Shown: positions 24,824 to 34,014, counted from the first letter of the stretch. The stretch: DNA of 64,000 nucleotides from Prescottella equi (GCF_002094305.1 NZ_LWTX01000002.1:310001-374000), one strand, 5' to 3'. Made by a program: numbers and translations. The notes: generated from the sequence alone by a model not told the origin.

Positions 24824-25467
24824 CCGCGGTGGTGGAGACCGTCGGCTGGACGCGCGAGCAGATGGCCGCGCGGGCCGCGTTGGAACTGGCGTCGGGCGAG
24901 TACGTCAACCTGGGAATCGGCCTGCCCACGCTGATTCCGAACCATCTGCCGGGCGGCGTCGAGGTGACGCTGCACAGCGAGAACGGCATCCTCGGCACTG
25001 GTGCGTACCCGACCGAGGCCGAGGTGGACCCGGATCTGATCAACGCCGGCAAGGAGACCGTGACCGTCGACGCCGGTGCGTCGTTCTTCGACTCCGCCAC
25101 CAGTTTCGGGATGATCCGCGGCGGCCACATCGACACGGCGGTGCTGGGCGGGATGCAGGTGTCCGCCACCGGCGACCTCGCGAACTGGATGGTGCCGGGC
25201 AAGATGGTCAAGGGCATGGGCGGCGCGATGGACCTGGTGCACGGCGCCCGCAAGGTGATCGTGCTCATGGAGCACACCGACAAGGCCGGGGCGTCGAAGA
25301 TCGTCGAACGCTGCACCCTCCCCCTCACCGGGCGCGCGGTGGTCGACCGCATCATCACCGATCTCGCAGTGATCGACGTAACCGACACCGGTCTGGTCCT
25401 TCGGGAATGCGCTCCGGGAGTGACCGAGGACGCGGTCCGCGCGGCGACCGACGCCGTCCTGCTCTGA
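24820..25467 (+). CDS. scoB: 3-oxoacid CoA-transferase subunit B
   Basis: A 215-residue beta subunit carrying the catalytic glutamate in LHSENGILG, which forms the glutamyl-CoA thioester. Other family features are [16 protein letters not shown] and [18 protein letters not shown] overlaps the stop of subunit A, with AAGGAGGG nine bases ahead. This is the last gene of the rightward arm and is followed at once by a strong terminator, which marks the end of the regulon. Confidence 0.95.
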   Translation: MTAVVETVGWTREQMAARAALELASGEYVNLGIGLPTLIPNHLPGGVEVTLHSENGILGTGAYPTEAEVDPDLINAGKETVTVDAGASFFDSATSFGMIRGGHIDTAVLGGMQVSATGDLANWMVPGKMVKGMGGAMDLVHGARKVIVLMEHTDKAGASKIVERCTLPLTGRAVVDRIITDLAVIDVTDTGLVLRECAPGVTEDAVRAATDAVLL

Positions 25468-25474
25468 CGCGCGG

Positions 25475-25504
25475 GGGTGGGCTGCACACGGATGCAGCCC
25501 ACCC
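25475..25504. terminator. Bidirectional hairpin terminator
   Basis: Perfect 12-bp stem GGGTGGGCTGCA / TGCAGCCCACCC with a CACGGA loop, between the convergent CoA-transferase and VWA genes. Confidence 0.82.
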
Positions 25505-25509
25505 TGCCG

Positions 25510-27147
25510 TCAGCTGGTGGCGCGGCTACGCATCGCGTCCACGAACACGCCGGGAATCTCCGCAGGCGTGCGCGCGACGTGACTGGTTCCGCCCGTGGCG
25601 GCCGAGATCTTCTGCAGCACAGCCGCATCGGCATCCTCGGTGATGCCGATGGTGACGATGATGACCGGGCGTGCCGGGTCCTGCTCCCGCTTCAACGTGG
25701 CGAGCAGTTCGTCGAGCGAGATCGTCGACGGGTCCTCGTTGGCGCCGTCGGTGAGCAGGATGACGCTGTTGATCGCGGCCGGATCGTAGCCCTCCTTGAC
25801 CTTCCGGAAGGCGGCGAGCGTCGTGTCGTACAGTCCGGTGCCGCCCTTGACGAGCGAGGGCAGCGTGCGGACGGCATCGGTCAGGCGCTGCCGGTGGCTG
25901 ACCCCGTCGACCGTCTCGTCGAGGCGGCGGATCGGGGCGAGTTCCTTGTAGTCCTGCGAGCCCCCACCCAACCCGATCGAGAACGCCCACAGACCCAGTT
26001 GCGCGTTGTCGGGGAACAGTCGGGCGCCCGTCTCGCTGGCCTGGACCGTCAGCGCGATCCGAGTCTCCGGGCCGGCCTGCTCGGCCATCGAACCCGAGAC
26101 GTCCTCCACCACGAGCGCGCGGGACGGCAACGCCAGCACCGCATACCGTCGGAGAACCTGAGCCGTCTCCGTCGGATCCTCCACGGTCAGCACCGCGACA
26201 TCCCCCACGCCGCGGCCGGCGTCGAGCGGAGCCCGGTCCGGGGCGCGGAACCCGCGCTGCGCCAACGCGGCCCGGCCCGCGTCGGATCCCATCACCTCGG
26301 CCAGCGCGACGCCCGCACTGCGGGCGTCGTCGTGCTCGGACCCCGGCGCGGTGGCAACGACCGGATAGTCGAGGAACACCGCACCCGAGTTCGGAGTGGT
26401 CGCCTCGAGGCGCACCGCCGAGTCGCCCGCGTTCTGTCCCGCCACCTGCTGCTCGGTGGCGATGGCGATCCCGCCGTCCGATGCCACCGCCGCGAGCCGC
26501 GCGGCCGGGTCGGTCTGATGCATGTTGGCGGCCTGCGCCTGGGCGAGCGGAACCAGCGCTCCGGGCACCGCGTCGCCCGGGACGGTGCCGGCGGCGGACT
26601 CGGACAGCGCACCGACGATGGGGGCACCCGAGACGGTGCTGGTGAGCGGGTCGCCGATCCGCAGACCCTGCAGCTGCAGAGCGCTCAGCCAAGTTGCGAA
26701 GAACGGCATGTCGCCCTCGCGCGCCGCGATGACGACCGGCGTCGTGGCGATCGACGGGGCCGCGACGTCGAAGAGTGTGCCGGTTCCGCTGCTCGCCTTC
26801 GCGACCCACTGCGTCGAATCCGGAATCCACAGGTCCGGCCCCGACTGTTGACCGGGCGACCCGAGCGGTTCCATGCCGGACGCGGCCTCGATCCGGAAGC
26901 TGCGGCAGCCGAGGTCCTCCGCCGATGTCGCCGAAGTCACCTCGGTGAGCACCGGCGAGATCGACGGGTCGGCGGCCACCACGAACTCGGTGACCGAATC
27001 GCATCCGCCGCCGGCGACGGCGTCCACCGCGAAGTACGCCCCCACACCCACGACGACCACCGCAGCGAGGCCGATCGCCCCGTACTTCACCGACGGCGAC
27101 GCCGCCGCGGTGGATTTCGCGCGCGGCGCGCTGTGACGACCGGCCAT
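25510..27147 (-). CDS. Membrane-anchored binding-protein/VWA-domain fusion
   Basis: A 545-residue protein with a cytoplasmic basic N-terminus, one transmembrane helix (YGAIGLAAVVVVGVGAYFAV, about 22-41), a periplasmic-binding-like domain (about 50-330), and a C-terminal von Willebrand A domain (about 340-545). The VWA metal site is complete: DVSGSM, a Thr in GGTGLYDT and an Asp in LLTDGANED. The layout suggests an exported surface protein that binds a ligand and makes metal-dependent protein contacts, but I know no established function. It is probably expressed alone. Confidence 0.85.
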   Translation of the reverse strand: MAGRHSAPRAKSTAAASPSVKYGAIGLAAVVVVGVGAYFAVDAVAGGGCDSVTEFVVAADPSISPVLTEVTSATSAEDLGCRSFRIEAASGMEPLGSPGQQSGPDLWIPDSTQWVAKASSGTGTLFDVAAPSIATTPVVIAAREGDMPFFATWLSALQLQGLRIGDPLTSTVSGAPIVGALSESAAGTVPGDAVPGALVPLAQAQAANMHQTDPAARLAAVASDGGIAIATEQQVAGQNAGDSAVRLEATTPNSGAVFLDYPVVATAPGSEHDDARSAGVALAEVMGSDAGRAALAQRGFRAPDRAPLDAGRGVGDVAVLTVEDPTETAQVLRRYAVLALPSRALVVEDVSGSMAEQAGPETRIALTVQASETGARLFPDNAQLGLWAFSIGLGGGSQDYKELAPIRRLDETVDGVSHRQRLTDAVRTLPSLVKGGTGLYDTTLAAFRKVKEGYDPAAINSVILLTDGANEDPSTISLDELLATLKREQDPARPVIIVTIGITEDADAAVLQKISAATGGTSHVARTPAEIPGVFVDAMRSRATS

Positions 27148-27216
27148 GTCTTCGAGACCTCCGTAGGGATCGCGTTCCGGCCGGGCCGCCGGTCGCGTTG
27201 TGCGGGTTCCGCCGAA

Positions 27217-27648
27217 TCAGGCGTAGAGAGTGACGAACTTCTGCAGCGAGCCCTCGATGTCGCCGCGCAGCGCCTTGGCCACGCCCGACCCGATGGGTCC
27301 GAACAGGGGTGCGCCGCCGAGGTCGATGTCGAGCGCGACGACGGCGCCCACCGTGGACGGTTCGACGCTGAGGACGAGGCCGAGCTTCACGCCACCCTTG
27401 CCGTCGCCCTTCAGGACCAGGCTCCGCGGCGGGTTGTACTGCTTGAGCGTCCACGTCACGCGATTTCGCAGGCCTTTGACCGTGACGACCGAACTGACGA
27501 CGGTGCCGGTGCTCAGTTCCGCGGGCAGATCGCTACGCCAACCCTCGTGGATGCTGAGCCACTGCTCGAACTCGGTGAGGTCCGACGCCCGGTCCCACGC
27601 GTCCTCGGGGCTCATCGGCACGTCGACGGACACCTTCAGCTTGGCCAT
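27217..27648 (-). CDS. SRPBCC protein, Rv0910 toxin-like
   Basis: A 143-residue START/Bet v1-like (SRPBCC) protein. Its length and features (AKLKVSVDVPMSPEDAWDRASDLTEFEQWL, VKGLRNRVTWTLKQY, LGGAPLFGPIGSGVAKALRGDIEGSL) resemble M. tuberculosis Rv0910, reported as the toxin of the Rv0909-Rv0910 pair. Such folds bind hydrophobic ligands in a deep cavity. The Rv0909-like partner is not adjacent here but about 12 kb away. It lies between the VWA gene and an acetate-type symporter. Confidence 0.82.
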   Translation of the reverse strand: MAKLKVSVDVPMSPEDAWDRASDLTEFEQWLSIHEGWRSDLPAELSTGTVVSSVVTVKGLRNRVTWTLKQYNPPRSLVLKGDGKGGVKLGLVLSVEPSTVGAVVALDIDLGGAPLFGPIGSGVAKALRGDIEGSLQKFVTLYA

Positions 27649-27685
27649 TGTCGGATCGTAACCAAAAGGTGACGTAGACGACAGT

Positions 27686-27717
27686 GCGCCCCGTGACGCG
27701 GCTGCGTCACGGGGCGC
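27686..27717 (-). terminator. Hairpin terminator after symporter gene
   Basis: Perfect 14-bp arms GCGCCCCGTGACGC / GCGTCACGGGGCGC around GGCT. It lies 22 bases past the symporter stop and before the next same-strand gene, so it most likely ends the symporter operon. Confidence 0.8.
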
Positions 27718-27738
27718 CCCGGGAAGCCCGGACGGCCG

Positions 27739-29382
27739 CTAGTGGGCCACGGCCTTCTCGACGCCGACACCGGTGAGGGAGCGGACCTCCATCTCGGCCT
27801 GCTTGAACGGATCTTCAAGCTTGTTCCGTCCCACCCAGGTACCGACGATGCCGAGCGCGAACGCCAGCGGGATCGACACGATGCCGGGGTTGGCCAGCGG
27901 GAACCAGGCGAAGTCGACGTTCGGGAACATCGACGTCTTGGCGCCGGAGACGGCCGGCGAGAAGACGATGAGCACCAGGCAGCTGATCAGGCCGCCGTAG
28001 ATGCTGAACAGCGCGCCGGTGGTGTTGAACTTCTTCCAGAACAGCGAGTACAGCAGCGTCGGCAGGTTCGCCGACGCGGCGACGGCGAACGCGAGCGCGA
28101 CGAGGAACGCGATGTTCTGTCCCATCGCGAGGATGCCGAGGACGATCGCAACGATGCCGATGACGACCACGGTGATCCGCGAGACCCGGACCTGCTCCTC
28201 CTCCGACGCCTTGCCGCGCTTGATGACGCTGGCGTAGATGTCGTGGGCGAACGACGCCGACGCGGTGATCGCCAAGCCGGCGACGACCGCGAGGATCGTC
28301 GCGAACGCGACCGCCGAGATGATGCCCAGGAAGATCGTGCCGCCCAGTTCGAACGCCAGCAGCGGCGCCGCCGAGTTCTCCTTGCCGGGAGCGGCCAGGA
28401 TCGTATCGGGGCCGACCATCTTCGCGGCGCCGTAACCGAGGACGAGCGTGAACAGGTAGAACGCGCCGATCAATCCGATCGCCCACGTCACCGAGCGGCG
28501 GGCCTCCTTGGCGGTGGGCACCGTGTAGAAGCGCATGAGCACGTGCGGCAGGCCCGCGGTGCCGAGGACCAGGGCGATACCGAGCGAGACGAAGTCCAGC
28601 CGCGACATGTCGCTGATCCCGTACTTGGCGCCCGGTGCGAGCACGTCGCGCCCGGCGACGGCCTCGTTGGCGGAGCCGTTGACCATGTTCTGCGCGTCGG
28701 CCAGCAGCTGCGAGAAGTTGCCCTTCACCGCGAACAGCACCAGGACGAACATGATGCCGGCGCCCGCGATGAGCAGGACGGCCTTGACCATCTGCACGTA
28801 CGTGGTGCCCTTCATGCCGCCGATCAGCACGTAGACGATCATCAGCACACCGACGACCGCGACGACGATCGCCTGTCCCGCGAAGTCCTTGATGTTCAGC
28901 AACAGCGCGACCAGGCCGCCCGCACCGGCCATCTGCGCGAGCAGGTAGAACAGCGAGACGACCAGCGTCGACAATGCCGCCGCCATCCGCACCGGACGCT
29001 GCTTCAGCCGGAAGCTCAGAACGTCGGCCATCGTGAATCGTCCTGTGTTGCGAAGCAGTTCGGCCACCAACAGCAGCGCGACGAGCCACGCGACGAGGAA
29101 CCCGATCGAGTACAGGAACCCGTCGTATCCGTACACCGCGATGGCGCCGGCGATACCGAGGAACGACGCCGCCGACAGGTAGTCACCGGCGATGGCGAAA
29201 CCGTTCTGCGGGCCGGAGAACTGGCCGCCGCCGGTGTAGAAGTCCGACGCCTTCTTCGTCGATTTGCTGGCCCGGATCACCAGGGTCATGGTGCCGACGA
29301 CGAACGCGACGAAGATCGCGATGTTGAACAGCGGATTGCCGACATCCGTTGCCGGAGCGGACTGTGCGAGCGTGGTGATCAC
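27739..29382 (-). CDS. actP: ActP-type sodium:solute symporter (acetate/monocarboxylate)
   Basis: A 547-residue SSF transporter with about 13 membrane helices. Family features include SDFYTGGGQFSGPQNGFAIAGDYLSAASFLGIAG in helices 1-2 and GTAGLPHVLMRFYTVPTAKEARRS, which are diagnostic for the ActP/MctC acetate-pyruvate branch. It imports monocarboxylates with Na+ or H+. The start ATG overlaps the upstream DUF485 gene (ATGA), the usual yjcH-actP arrangement. A GlxR-like site upstream would link expression to carbon status. Confidence 0.94.
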   Translation of the reverse strand: MITTLAQSAPATDVGNPLFNIAIFVAFVVGTMTLVIRASKSTKKASDFYTGGGQFSGPQNGFAIAGDYLSAASFLGIAGAIAVYGYDGFLYSIGFLVAWLVALLLVAELLRNTGRFTMADVLSFRLKQRPVRMAAALSTLVVSLFYLLAQMAGAGGLVALLLNIKDFAGQAIVVAVVGVLMIVYVLIGGMKGTTYVQMVKAVLLIAGAGIMFVLVLFAVKGNFSQLLADAQNMVNGSANEAVAGRDVLAPGAKYGISDMSRLDFVSLGIALVLGTAGLPHVLMRFYTVPTAKEARRSVTWAIGLIGAFYLFTLVLGYGAAKMVGPDTILAAPGKENSAAPLLAFELGGTIFLGIISAVAFATILAVVAGLAITASASFAHDIYASVIKRGKASEEEQVRVSRITVVVIGIVAIVLGILAMGQNIAFLVALAFAVAASANLPTLLYSLFWKKFNTTGALFSIYGGLISCLVLIVFSPAVSGAKTSMFPNVDFAWFPLANPGIVSIPLAFALGIVGTWVGRNKLEDPFKQAEMEVRSLTGVGVEKAVAH

Positions 29383-29741
29383 CGGGCCGGTCCTTCCAGT
29401 TCCTCGCGGATCGCCGACGACCGCGGATCGAGTTCACGGTTCGCGAACTTCACGTACAGGGCGGTGATGACGAACGTCGTCACGAACTGGCCGAGACCGA
29501 GCACGATTCCGAGGTTGACGTTGCCGAACACCTTGGTGGCCATGAAGTCCGGCGCGTACGTCGCGAGCAGGACGTAGCCGGCGTACCACGTGAGGAAGAA
29601 CGCGGTCATCGGAAAGACGAAGCGCCGCAGCCGGTGCCGGAGTTCCTGGAACTCCGGGCTCGCCTGCATGTCGAGGAACGCCTGCGCGTCGGGCGTGGGC
29701 CGCTGCGGCGGCGCTCCCGAGCCGAGGTCGGTGGTGGTCAT
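29379..29741 (-). CDS. DUF485 membrane protein (YjcH-like), ActP partner
   Basis: A 120-residue protein with two membrane helices (FVFPMTAFFLTWYAGYVLLATYAP and LGIVLGLGQFVTTFVITALYVKFAN) and the conserved RRFVFPMTAFFLTWY start of DUF485. These small proteins are almost always encoded just before acetate symporters and are thought to assist them. GGAGGAGCCC precedes the ATG; its stop overlaps the symporter start. Confidence 0.93.
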   Translation of the reverse strand: MTTTDLGSGAPPQRPTPDAQAFLDMQASPEFQELRHRLRRFVFPMTAFFLTWYAGYVLLATYAPDFMATKVFGNVNLGIVLGLGQFVTTFVITALYVKFANRELDPRSSAIREELEGPAR

Positions 29742-29824
29742 GATCGGGCTCCTCCGATGGCGGGCGACGGGCGTCGCGGGGTGTGCGAAGCGACGCTAGT
29801 GAGAGCCAGATCACAGGAGAAGGG

Positions 29825-29840
29825 TGTGGTGCCAGTCACA
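29825..29840 (-). promoter_or_regulatory. CRP/GlxR-type binding site upstream of symporter operon
   Basis: TGTGGTGCCAGTCACA fits TGTGA-N6-TCACA with one mismatch, about 85 bases upstream of the DUF485 start. In corynebacteria GlxR controls acetate uptake genes, so the site makes sense here. A looser half-site pair, GTGA-N8-TCAC, lies a little closer to the gene. Confidence 0.55.
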
Positions 29841-30022
29841 CGCCGAGCTGTCGACGCGTGCGCCGAACGGTAGCCGCCACACGACGAACGGTCGGCTCCC
29901 GAACCCTGCGACCGAGCGAACGAACGACCCGATTTCCACACTCACTGACACCGTGTCCAGTTAGTCTGACGCCTGTCATCGAGACGCATGACGTGCCGGT
30001 CGACTCTCAGCGAGGAGTGGAT

Positions 30023-31759
30023 ATGGGTTTCTCTCTCGTGATCTCCAACGGGACAGTGGTGGACGGGACCGGCGGTGAACCCTTCGTCGCCGACGTCGGG
30101 GTCCGGGACGGCTCGATCGTGGCCGTCACCCCGGGAGGCGAACTCGCCGATGCGGACGCCGACGAGGTGATCGACGCGACCGGACTGCTCGTCACCCCGG
30201 GGTTCGTCGACATCCACACCCACTACGACGGCCAGGTCACGTGGGACCCGATGCTCACACCCAGCTGCTGGCACGGTGTCACCACCGCGGTGATGGGCAA
30301 CTGCGGCGTGGGATTCGCTCCGGTGGCCGACGCCGACCGCGAATGGCTGATCGGCCTCATGGAAGGCGTCGAGGACATTCCCGGTGCCGCGCTGTCCGCC
30401 GGGATCCGCTGGGGCTGGCAGTCCTTCCCGCAGTACCTCGACGCGCTCGACCGGCTGCCGCTGGCCATCGACGTGGGCACGCACGTGCCGCACGGAGCCG
30501 TGCGGGCGTACGTGATGGGCGAGCGCGGTGCCCGCAACGAGGCGGCGTCGGCCGAGGACATCGCGTTGATGGCCAAGCTGGTCCGTGAGGGCGTCGAGGC
30601 CGGGGCCCTCGGCTTCTCGACGTCACGCACCATCGTGCACCGGGCGATCGACGGGGAACCGGTACCGGGAACCTTCGCTGCCGAGGACGAACTGTTCGGC
30701 ATCGGGCAGGCGCTGGCCGCCGCCGGAACCGGGGTGTTCGAACTGGCACCGGCCGGCATCATGGGCGAGGACCTGGCGGCCCCCGACCGCGAACTCGATT
30801 GGATGCTGCGGTTGGCCGAACTCACCGGGCGGACAGTGTGTTTCGGCCTGATGCAGCACGACAACGTGCCGAACGACTGGAAGCGACTGCTCGACGCCGC
30901 TGCCGCCGCGTACGAGACCGGAATACCCCTGCGCCCGCAGGTCCCGGCGCGCCCGCTGGGCCTGCTGACCGGCTTGCAGACGTTCAACGCCTTCCACACC
31001 CGGCCGACGTACCTCGCGGCCGCCGCGCGCGCCGACGGCGACCTCGACGCCCTGGTGGCCGCGCTGCGTGACCCGGCGACCCGGCGCGCGATCCTCGACG
31101 AACCCGATTCGCCCGACAATCGGATGCCGTACCTGAGCAGGCTCGACCGGACGTTCGATCTCGGCCACCCGCCGCGGTACGAACCCGATCCCGACACCAG
31201 CCTCGCCCGCGAGGCCGAGCGCGCCGGGCGGGATCCGTTCGAGTACGCCTACGACCTCATGCTCACCGACGGGGGCCGCGCGTTGTTCTTCCGGCCTCTC
31301 TTGGGGTACTCGGACTTCACGCTCGACCCGACCCGGGAGATGCTGATGCATCCCGCGACTGCGATCGGCCTCGGCGACGGCGGCGCGCACGTGGGAGCCA
31401 TCTGCGACGCGTCGAACACCACGTTCATGCTGACGCACTGGGCGCGCGACCGCAGTCGCGGTGACCTGATCCCGCTGGCGACCGCGGTCCGGAAGATGAC
31501 CCTCGACACCGCGACGATCTACGGACTCGGCGATCGCGGCGTGATCGCCGAGGGCAAGAAGGCCGATCTCAACGTGATCGATTTCGAACGGCTGCAGCTG
31601 CAGTCGCCGACGATGGTGCACGACCTGCCGGGCGGCGCCCGGCGCCTGCTGCAGGGCGCCGACGGCTACCGCGCGACGATCGTCTCCGGTCGGGTGGTGC
31701 TCCGCGACGGCGTCGACACCGGGGCCCGCCCCGGCGCCCTGATCCGCGGCTCACGCTGA
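30023..31759 (+). CDS. N-acyl-D-amino-acid deacylase family amidohydrolase
   Basis: A 578-residue amidohydrolase-3 protein. Zinc-binding HTH is in FVDIHTHYDGQVTWDP; GVTTAVMGNCGVGFAPV and the late GDGGAHVGAICD (catalytic Asp region) match the D-aminoacylase group. The C-terminal IDFERLQLQSPTMVHDLPGGARRLLQGADGYRATIVSGRVVLRDG is the usual composite domain. It hydrolyses N-acyl-D-amino acids or related amides; many actinobacterial members have unknown substrates. CGAGGAGTGGAT gives a strong ribosome site for the chosen ATG. Confidence 0.9.
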   Translation: MGFSLVISNGTVVDGTGGEPFVADVGVRDGSIVAVTPGGELADADADEVIDATGLLVTPGFVDIHTHYDGQVTWDPMLTPSCWHGVTTAVMGNCGVGFAPVADADREWLIGLMEGVEDIPGAALSAGIRWGWQSFPQYLDALDRLPLAIDVGTHVPHGAVRAYVMGERGARNEAASAEDIALMAKLVREGVEAGALGFSTSRTIVHRAIDGEPVPGTFAAEDELFGIGQALAAAGTGVFELAPAGIMGEDLAAPDRELDWMLRLAELTGRTVCFGLMQHDNVPNDWKRLLDAAAAAYETGIPLRPQVPARPLGLLTGLQTFNAFHTRPTYLAAAARADGDLDALVAALRDPATRRAILDEPDSPDNRMPYLSRLDRTFDLGHPPRYEPDPDTSLAREAERAGRDPFEYAYDLMLTDGGRALFFRPLLGYSDFTLDPTREMLMHPATAIGLGDGGAHVGAICDASNTTFMLTHWARDRSRGDLIPLATAVRKMTLDTATIYGLGDRGVIAEGKKADLNVIDFERLQLQSPTMVHDLPGGARRLLQGADGYRATIVSGRVVLRDGVDTGARPGALIRGSR

Positions 31760-31788
31760 GAGCTGCCCTCACGTCGTGGGCCGCGGGC

Positions 31789-32151
31789 TCACCACCACGC
31801 GTTCGCGGCCCGGACCGGGCGACCGGTGGGCGCGGCGTCGGACCGCTCGAGATACAGCAGCCCGTCCCGCTCCTCGGTCGTCCAGGAGCGGATCGGCAGC
31901 AGCTTGGGTGACCCGCCGACGCACTTGCCCTTGCCGTTCCAGCGCCACCGGTGGGCGGGGCAGTCGATGGTGTCCCCCACGACCCGGCCCTTGCTGAGAT
32001 CGGCGCCCATGTGGGGGCAGCGGGAATCGAGGACGTTGATGCCGCCCGCCCGGTCGGAGTAGACGACGAGATCGGTGTCGAATGCCCGGACGGCGTGGGG
32101 CTTTCCGTCGCGGTAGTCGTCGGCGGTTCCGAGGCAGTGCCAATCCGACAC
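31789..32151 (-). CDS. Rieske [2Fe-2S] domain protein
   Basis: A 120-residue protein that is little more than a Rieske fold. The cluster ligands are CPH (SRCPHMGADLSKG) and CPAH (DCPAHRWRWNGKGKC), in the C-x-H / C-x-x-H pattern. This resembles the N-terminal part of KshA-like oxygenases without the catalytic iron domain, so it is probably a ferredoxin delivering electrons to an oxygenase encoded elsewhere. GTG with GGAG five bases ahead is taken as start; a longer form is possible. Confidence 0.87.
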   Translation of the reverse strand: MSDWHCLGTADDYRDGKPHAVRAFDTDLVVYSDRAGGINVLDSRCPHMGADLSKGRVVGDTIDCPAHRWRWNGKGKCVGGSPKLLPIRSWTTEERDGLLYLERSDAAPTGRPVRAANAWW

Positions 32152-32259
32152 GGGGTCTCCTTCTTCCGGGCGTGAGCGCGGGCAGCACACGCAGACCCGT
32201 CACGTTCGCCGATACCGGCGACGGGCGTCAATCGCCGGACCCACCTACCGGAACCCGGA

Positions 32260-34014
32260 TCACGTCGATCGCAGGTCGTCCTCGCGGTCGCGGCCCATGC
32301 CCAGTCGTTCCGGCGCGTGCATGCGGGTGAAGATCCGGCCCACGTCGCGAGGGATCTGCCGCCGGGTGGCGAGGCTGACCGACACCATCGCCGCGAACGA
32401 CAGCGGGACGCTGACCGCGGCCGGGTAGCCGATGAGCACGGACGGCCAACCGTTCCAGAGGTTCTCGGAGGGGACGCCGAGCACCGCGAGCAGGGCCGCT
32501 CCCCCGCCGGTCACCAGCCCGACGACGAGACCGGCCGTCGCTCCCGCGGCAGTGAGTCCGCGCCACCAGATCCCGAGGACCAGCAGCGGGCACAACGTCG
32601 AGGCCGCGACCGCGAACACCAACCCGACAGATCGGGACAGGTCGAGCGACGCGGCCCCGAGCGCCAGGATCAGCGGTACCGCTCCGGCGAGGACCGCGGC
32701 GACCCGGAAGTCCCGGACCCGACCGCGCAGCACGTCGGTGCTGAGGACACCGGCGATGCTCACCAACAGCCCCGACGACGTGGACAGGAACGCCGCGATG
32801 GCGCCGGCCGCGACCAGCGCGGCGAGCAGTTGGCCGCCCCACCCGGAGAACACCGAGACCGGGAGCAGCAGGACGGCAGCGTCCGACGTGCCGGTGATGA
32901 GCAACTGCGGGACGTACAGCCGCGCGAACACCCCGAGCAGGACCGGGAACAGGTAGAACACGCCCACCAAAGCGATCACGACCAGTGACGTCAGGCGGGC
33001 CGCGCGCCCGTCCGGGTTGGTGTAGAAGCGCACGAGGACGTGCGGCAGACCCATCGCGCCGAGGAACGTCGCGAGCATCAGCGAGTACACCTGGAACATC
33101 GGGTGCGGACCGCCGAAACCGCCACCCGGATCGGCCCACCCGGCGCCGTCGGCGGGAGCGCCGGCCACCACCGGGACCGGTGATCCCGCGGGCAGCACCA
33201 GCGTCGTGCCCTTCCCCAGTTCGTGCCGGCCCGCGCCGAGTCGGACGTCGCCCGACACCGCTCGGTCGTCGAGTCGTCCGTGCACCGTCACGTCGGTCGC
33301 GACGGCGACCTGCACCACGACGTCGGTGGTGACGTCCACCGACGTCTGCGTCGCGACGGTGGGCGGGGCGGGTGCGCCCACCGACTGCTGGTCGGCGAAG
33401 AAGTGCCCGGCCAGCACCAGCGCGGGAACGGCGACGGCCGTCAGCTTGAGCCAGTACTGGAACCCCTGGACGAACGTGATCGACCGCATGCCGCCGCCCA
33501 CGACGTTGCCGATCACGATGATCCCGACCACGACGATGCCCACCCAGCCGGGCACGCCCAGCAAGATGTTCAGCGTCAGACCCGCGCCCTGGAGCTGCGG
33601 CACCATGTACAGCCCGCACACCAGCGCCACCACGATCATCGCGACACGGCGTACCCGCACGGAACCGAGCCGGAACTCCGCGAAATCGGGGACGGTGTAC
33701 GCGCCGGAGCGGCGCAGGGGCGCCGCGACGAACAGCAGCAGCCCGAGGTAACCGGCGGTGAACCCGATCGGATACCACAGCGCGTCCGCACCGTACTTCG
33801 CGATGAGGCCGGCGACACCGAGAAACGAGGCGGCCGAGAGGTACTCACCCGAGATCGCCGCCGCGTTCCACCGCGGCCCGACACTGCGCGACGCCACCAG
33901 GAAGTCGGAGGTGGTGCGCGCCAGACGCACCCCGTAGATCCCGATGCCGACGGTCGCGACGGCCGCGGCGACGAGCGCGAACACCGTCAGGAGGGGAATG
34001 GGCTGTCCGGTCAT
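32260..34014 (-). CDS. SSF symporter with a large non-membrane insertion
   Basis: A 584-residue sodium:solute symporter related to ActP (SVGPRWNAAAISGEYLSAASFLGVAGL, LGAMGLPHVLVRFYTNPDG). Between the helix ending HFFADQQSVG (~200) and the next one (~310) lies about 100 residues rich in Val/Thr/Asp (QTSVDVTTDVVVQVAVATDVTVHGRL), likely a small exported beta domain not found in plain ActP. It is the last gene of an operon with a small membrane partner and a LytS/LytTR pair, so the sensor system probably controls uptake of the same solute. The monocarboxylate substrate is inferred. Confidence 0.9.
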   Translation of the reverse strand: MTGQPIPLLTVFALVAAAVATVGIGIYGVRLARTTSDFLVASRSVGPRWNAAAISGEYLSAASFLGVAGLIAKYGADALWYPIGFTAGYLGLLLFVAAPLRRSGAYTVPDFAEFRLGSVRVRRVAMIVVALVCGLYMVPQLQGAGLTLNILLGVPGWVGIVVVGIIVIGNVVGGGMRSITFVQGFQYWLKLTAVAVPALVLAGHFFADQQSVGAPAPPTVATQTSVDVTTDVVVQVAVATDVTVHGRLDDRAVSGDVRLGAGRHELGKGTTLVLPAGSPVPVVAGAPADGAGWADPGGGFGGPHPMFQVYSLMLATFLGAMGLPHVLVRFYTNPDGRAARLTSLVVIALVGVFYLFPVLLGVFARLYVPQLLITGTSDAAVLLLPVSVFSGWGGQLLAALVAAGAIAAFLSTSSGLLVSIAGVLSTDVLRGRVRDFRVAAVLAGAVPLILALGAASLDLSRSVGLVFAVAASTLCPLLVLGIWWRGLTAAGATAGLVVGLVTGGGAALLAVLGVPSENLWNGWPSVLIGYPAAVSVPLSFAAMVSVSLATRRQIPRDVGRIFTRMHAPERLGMGRDREDDLRST

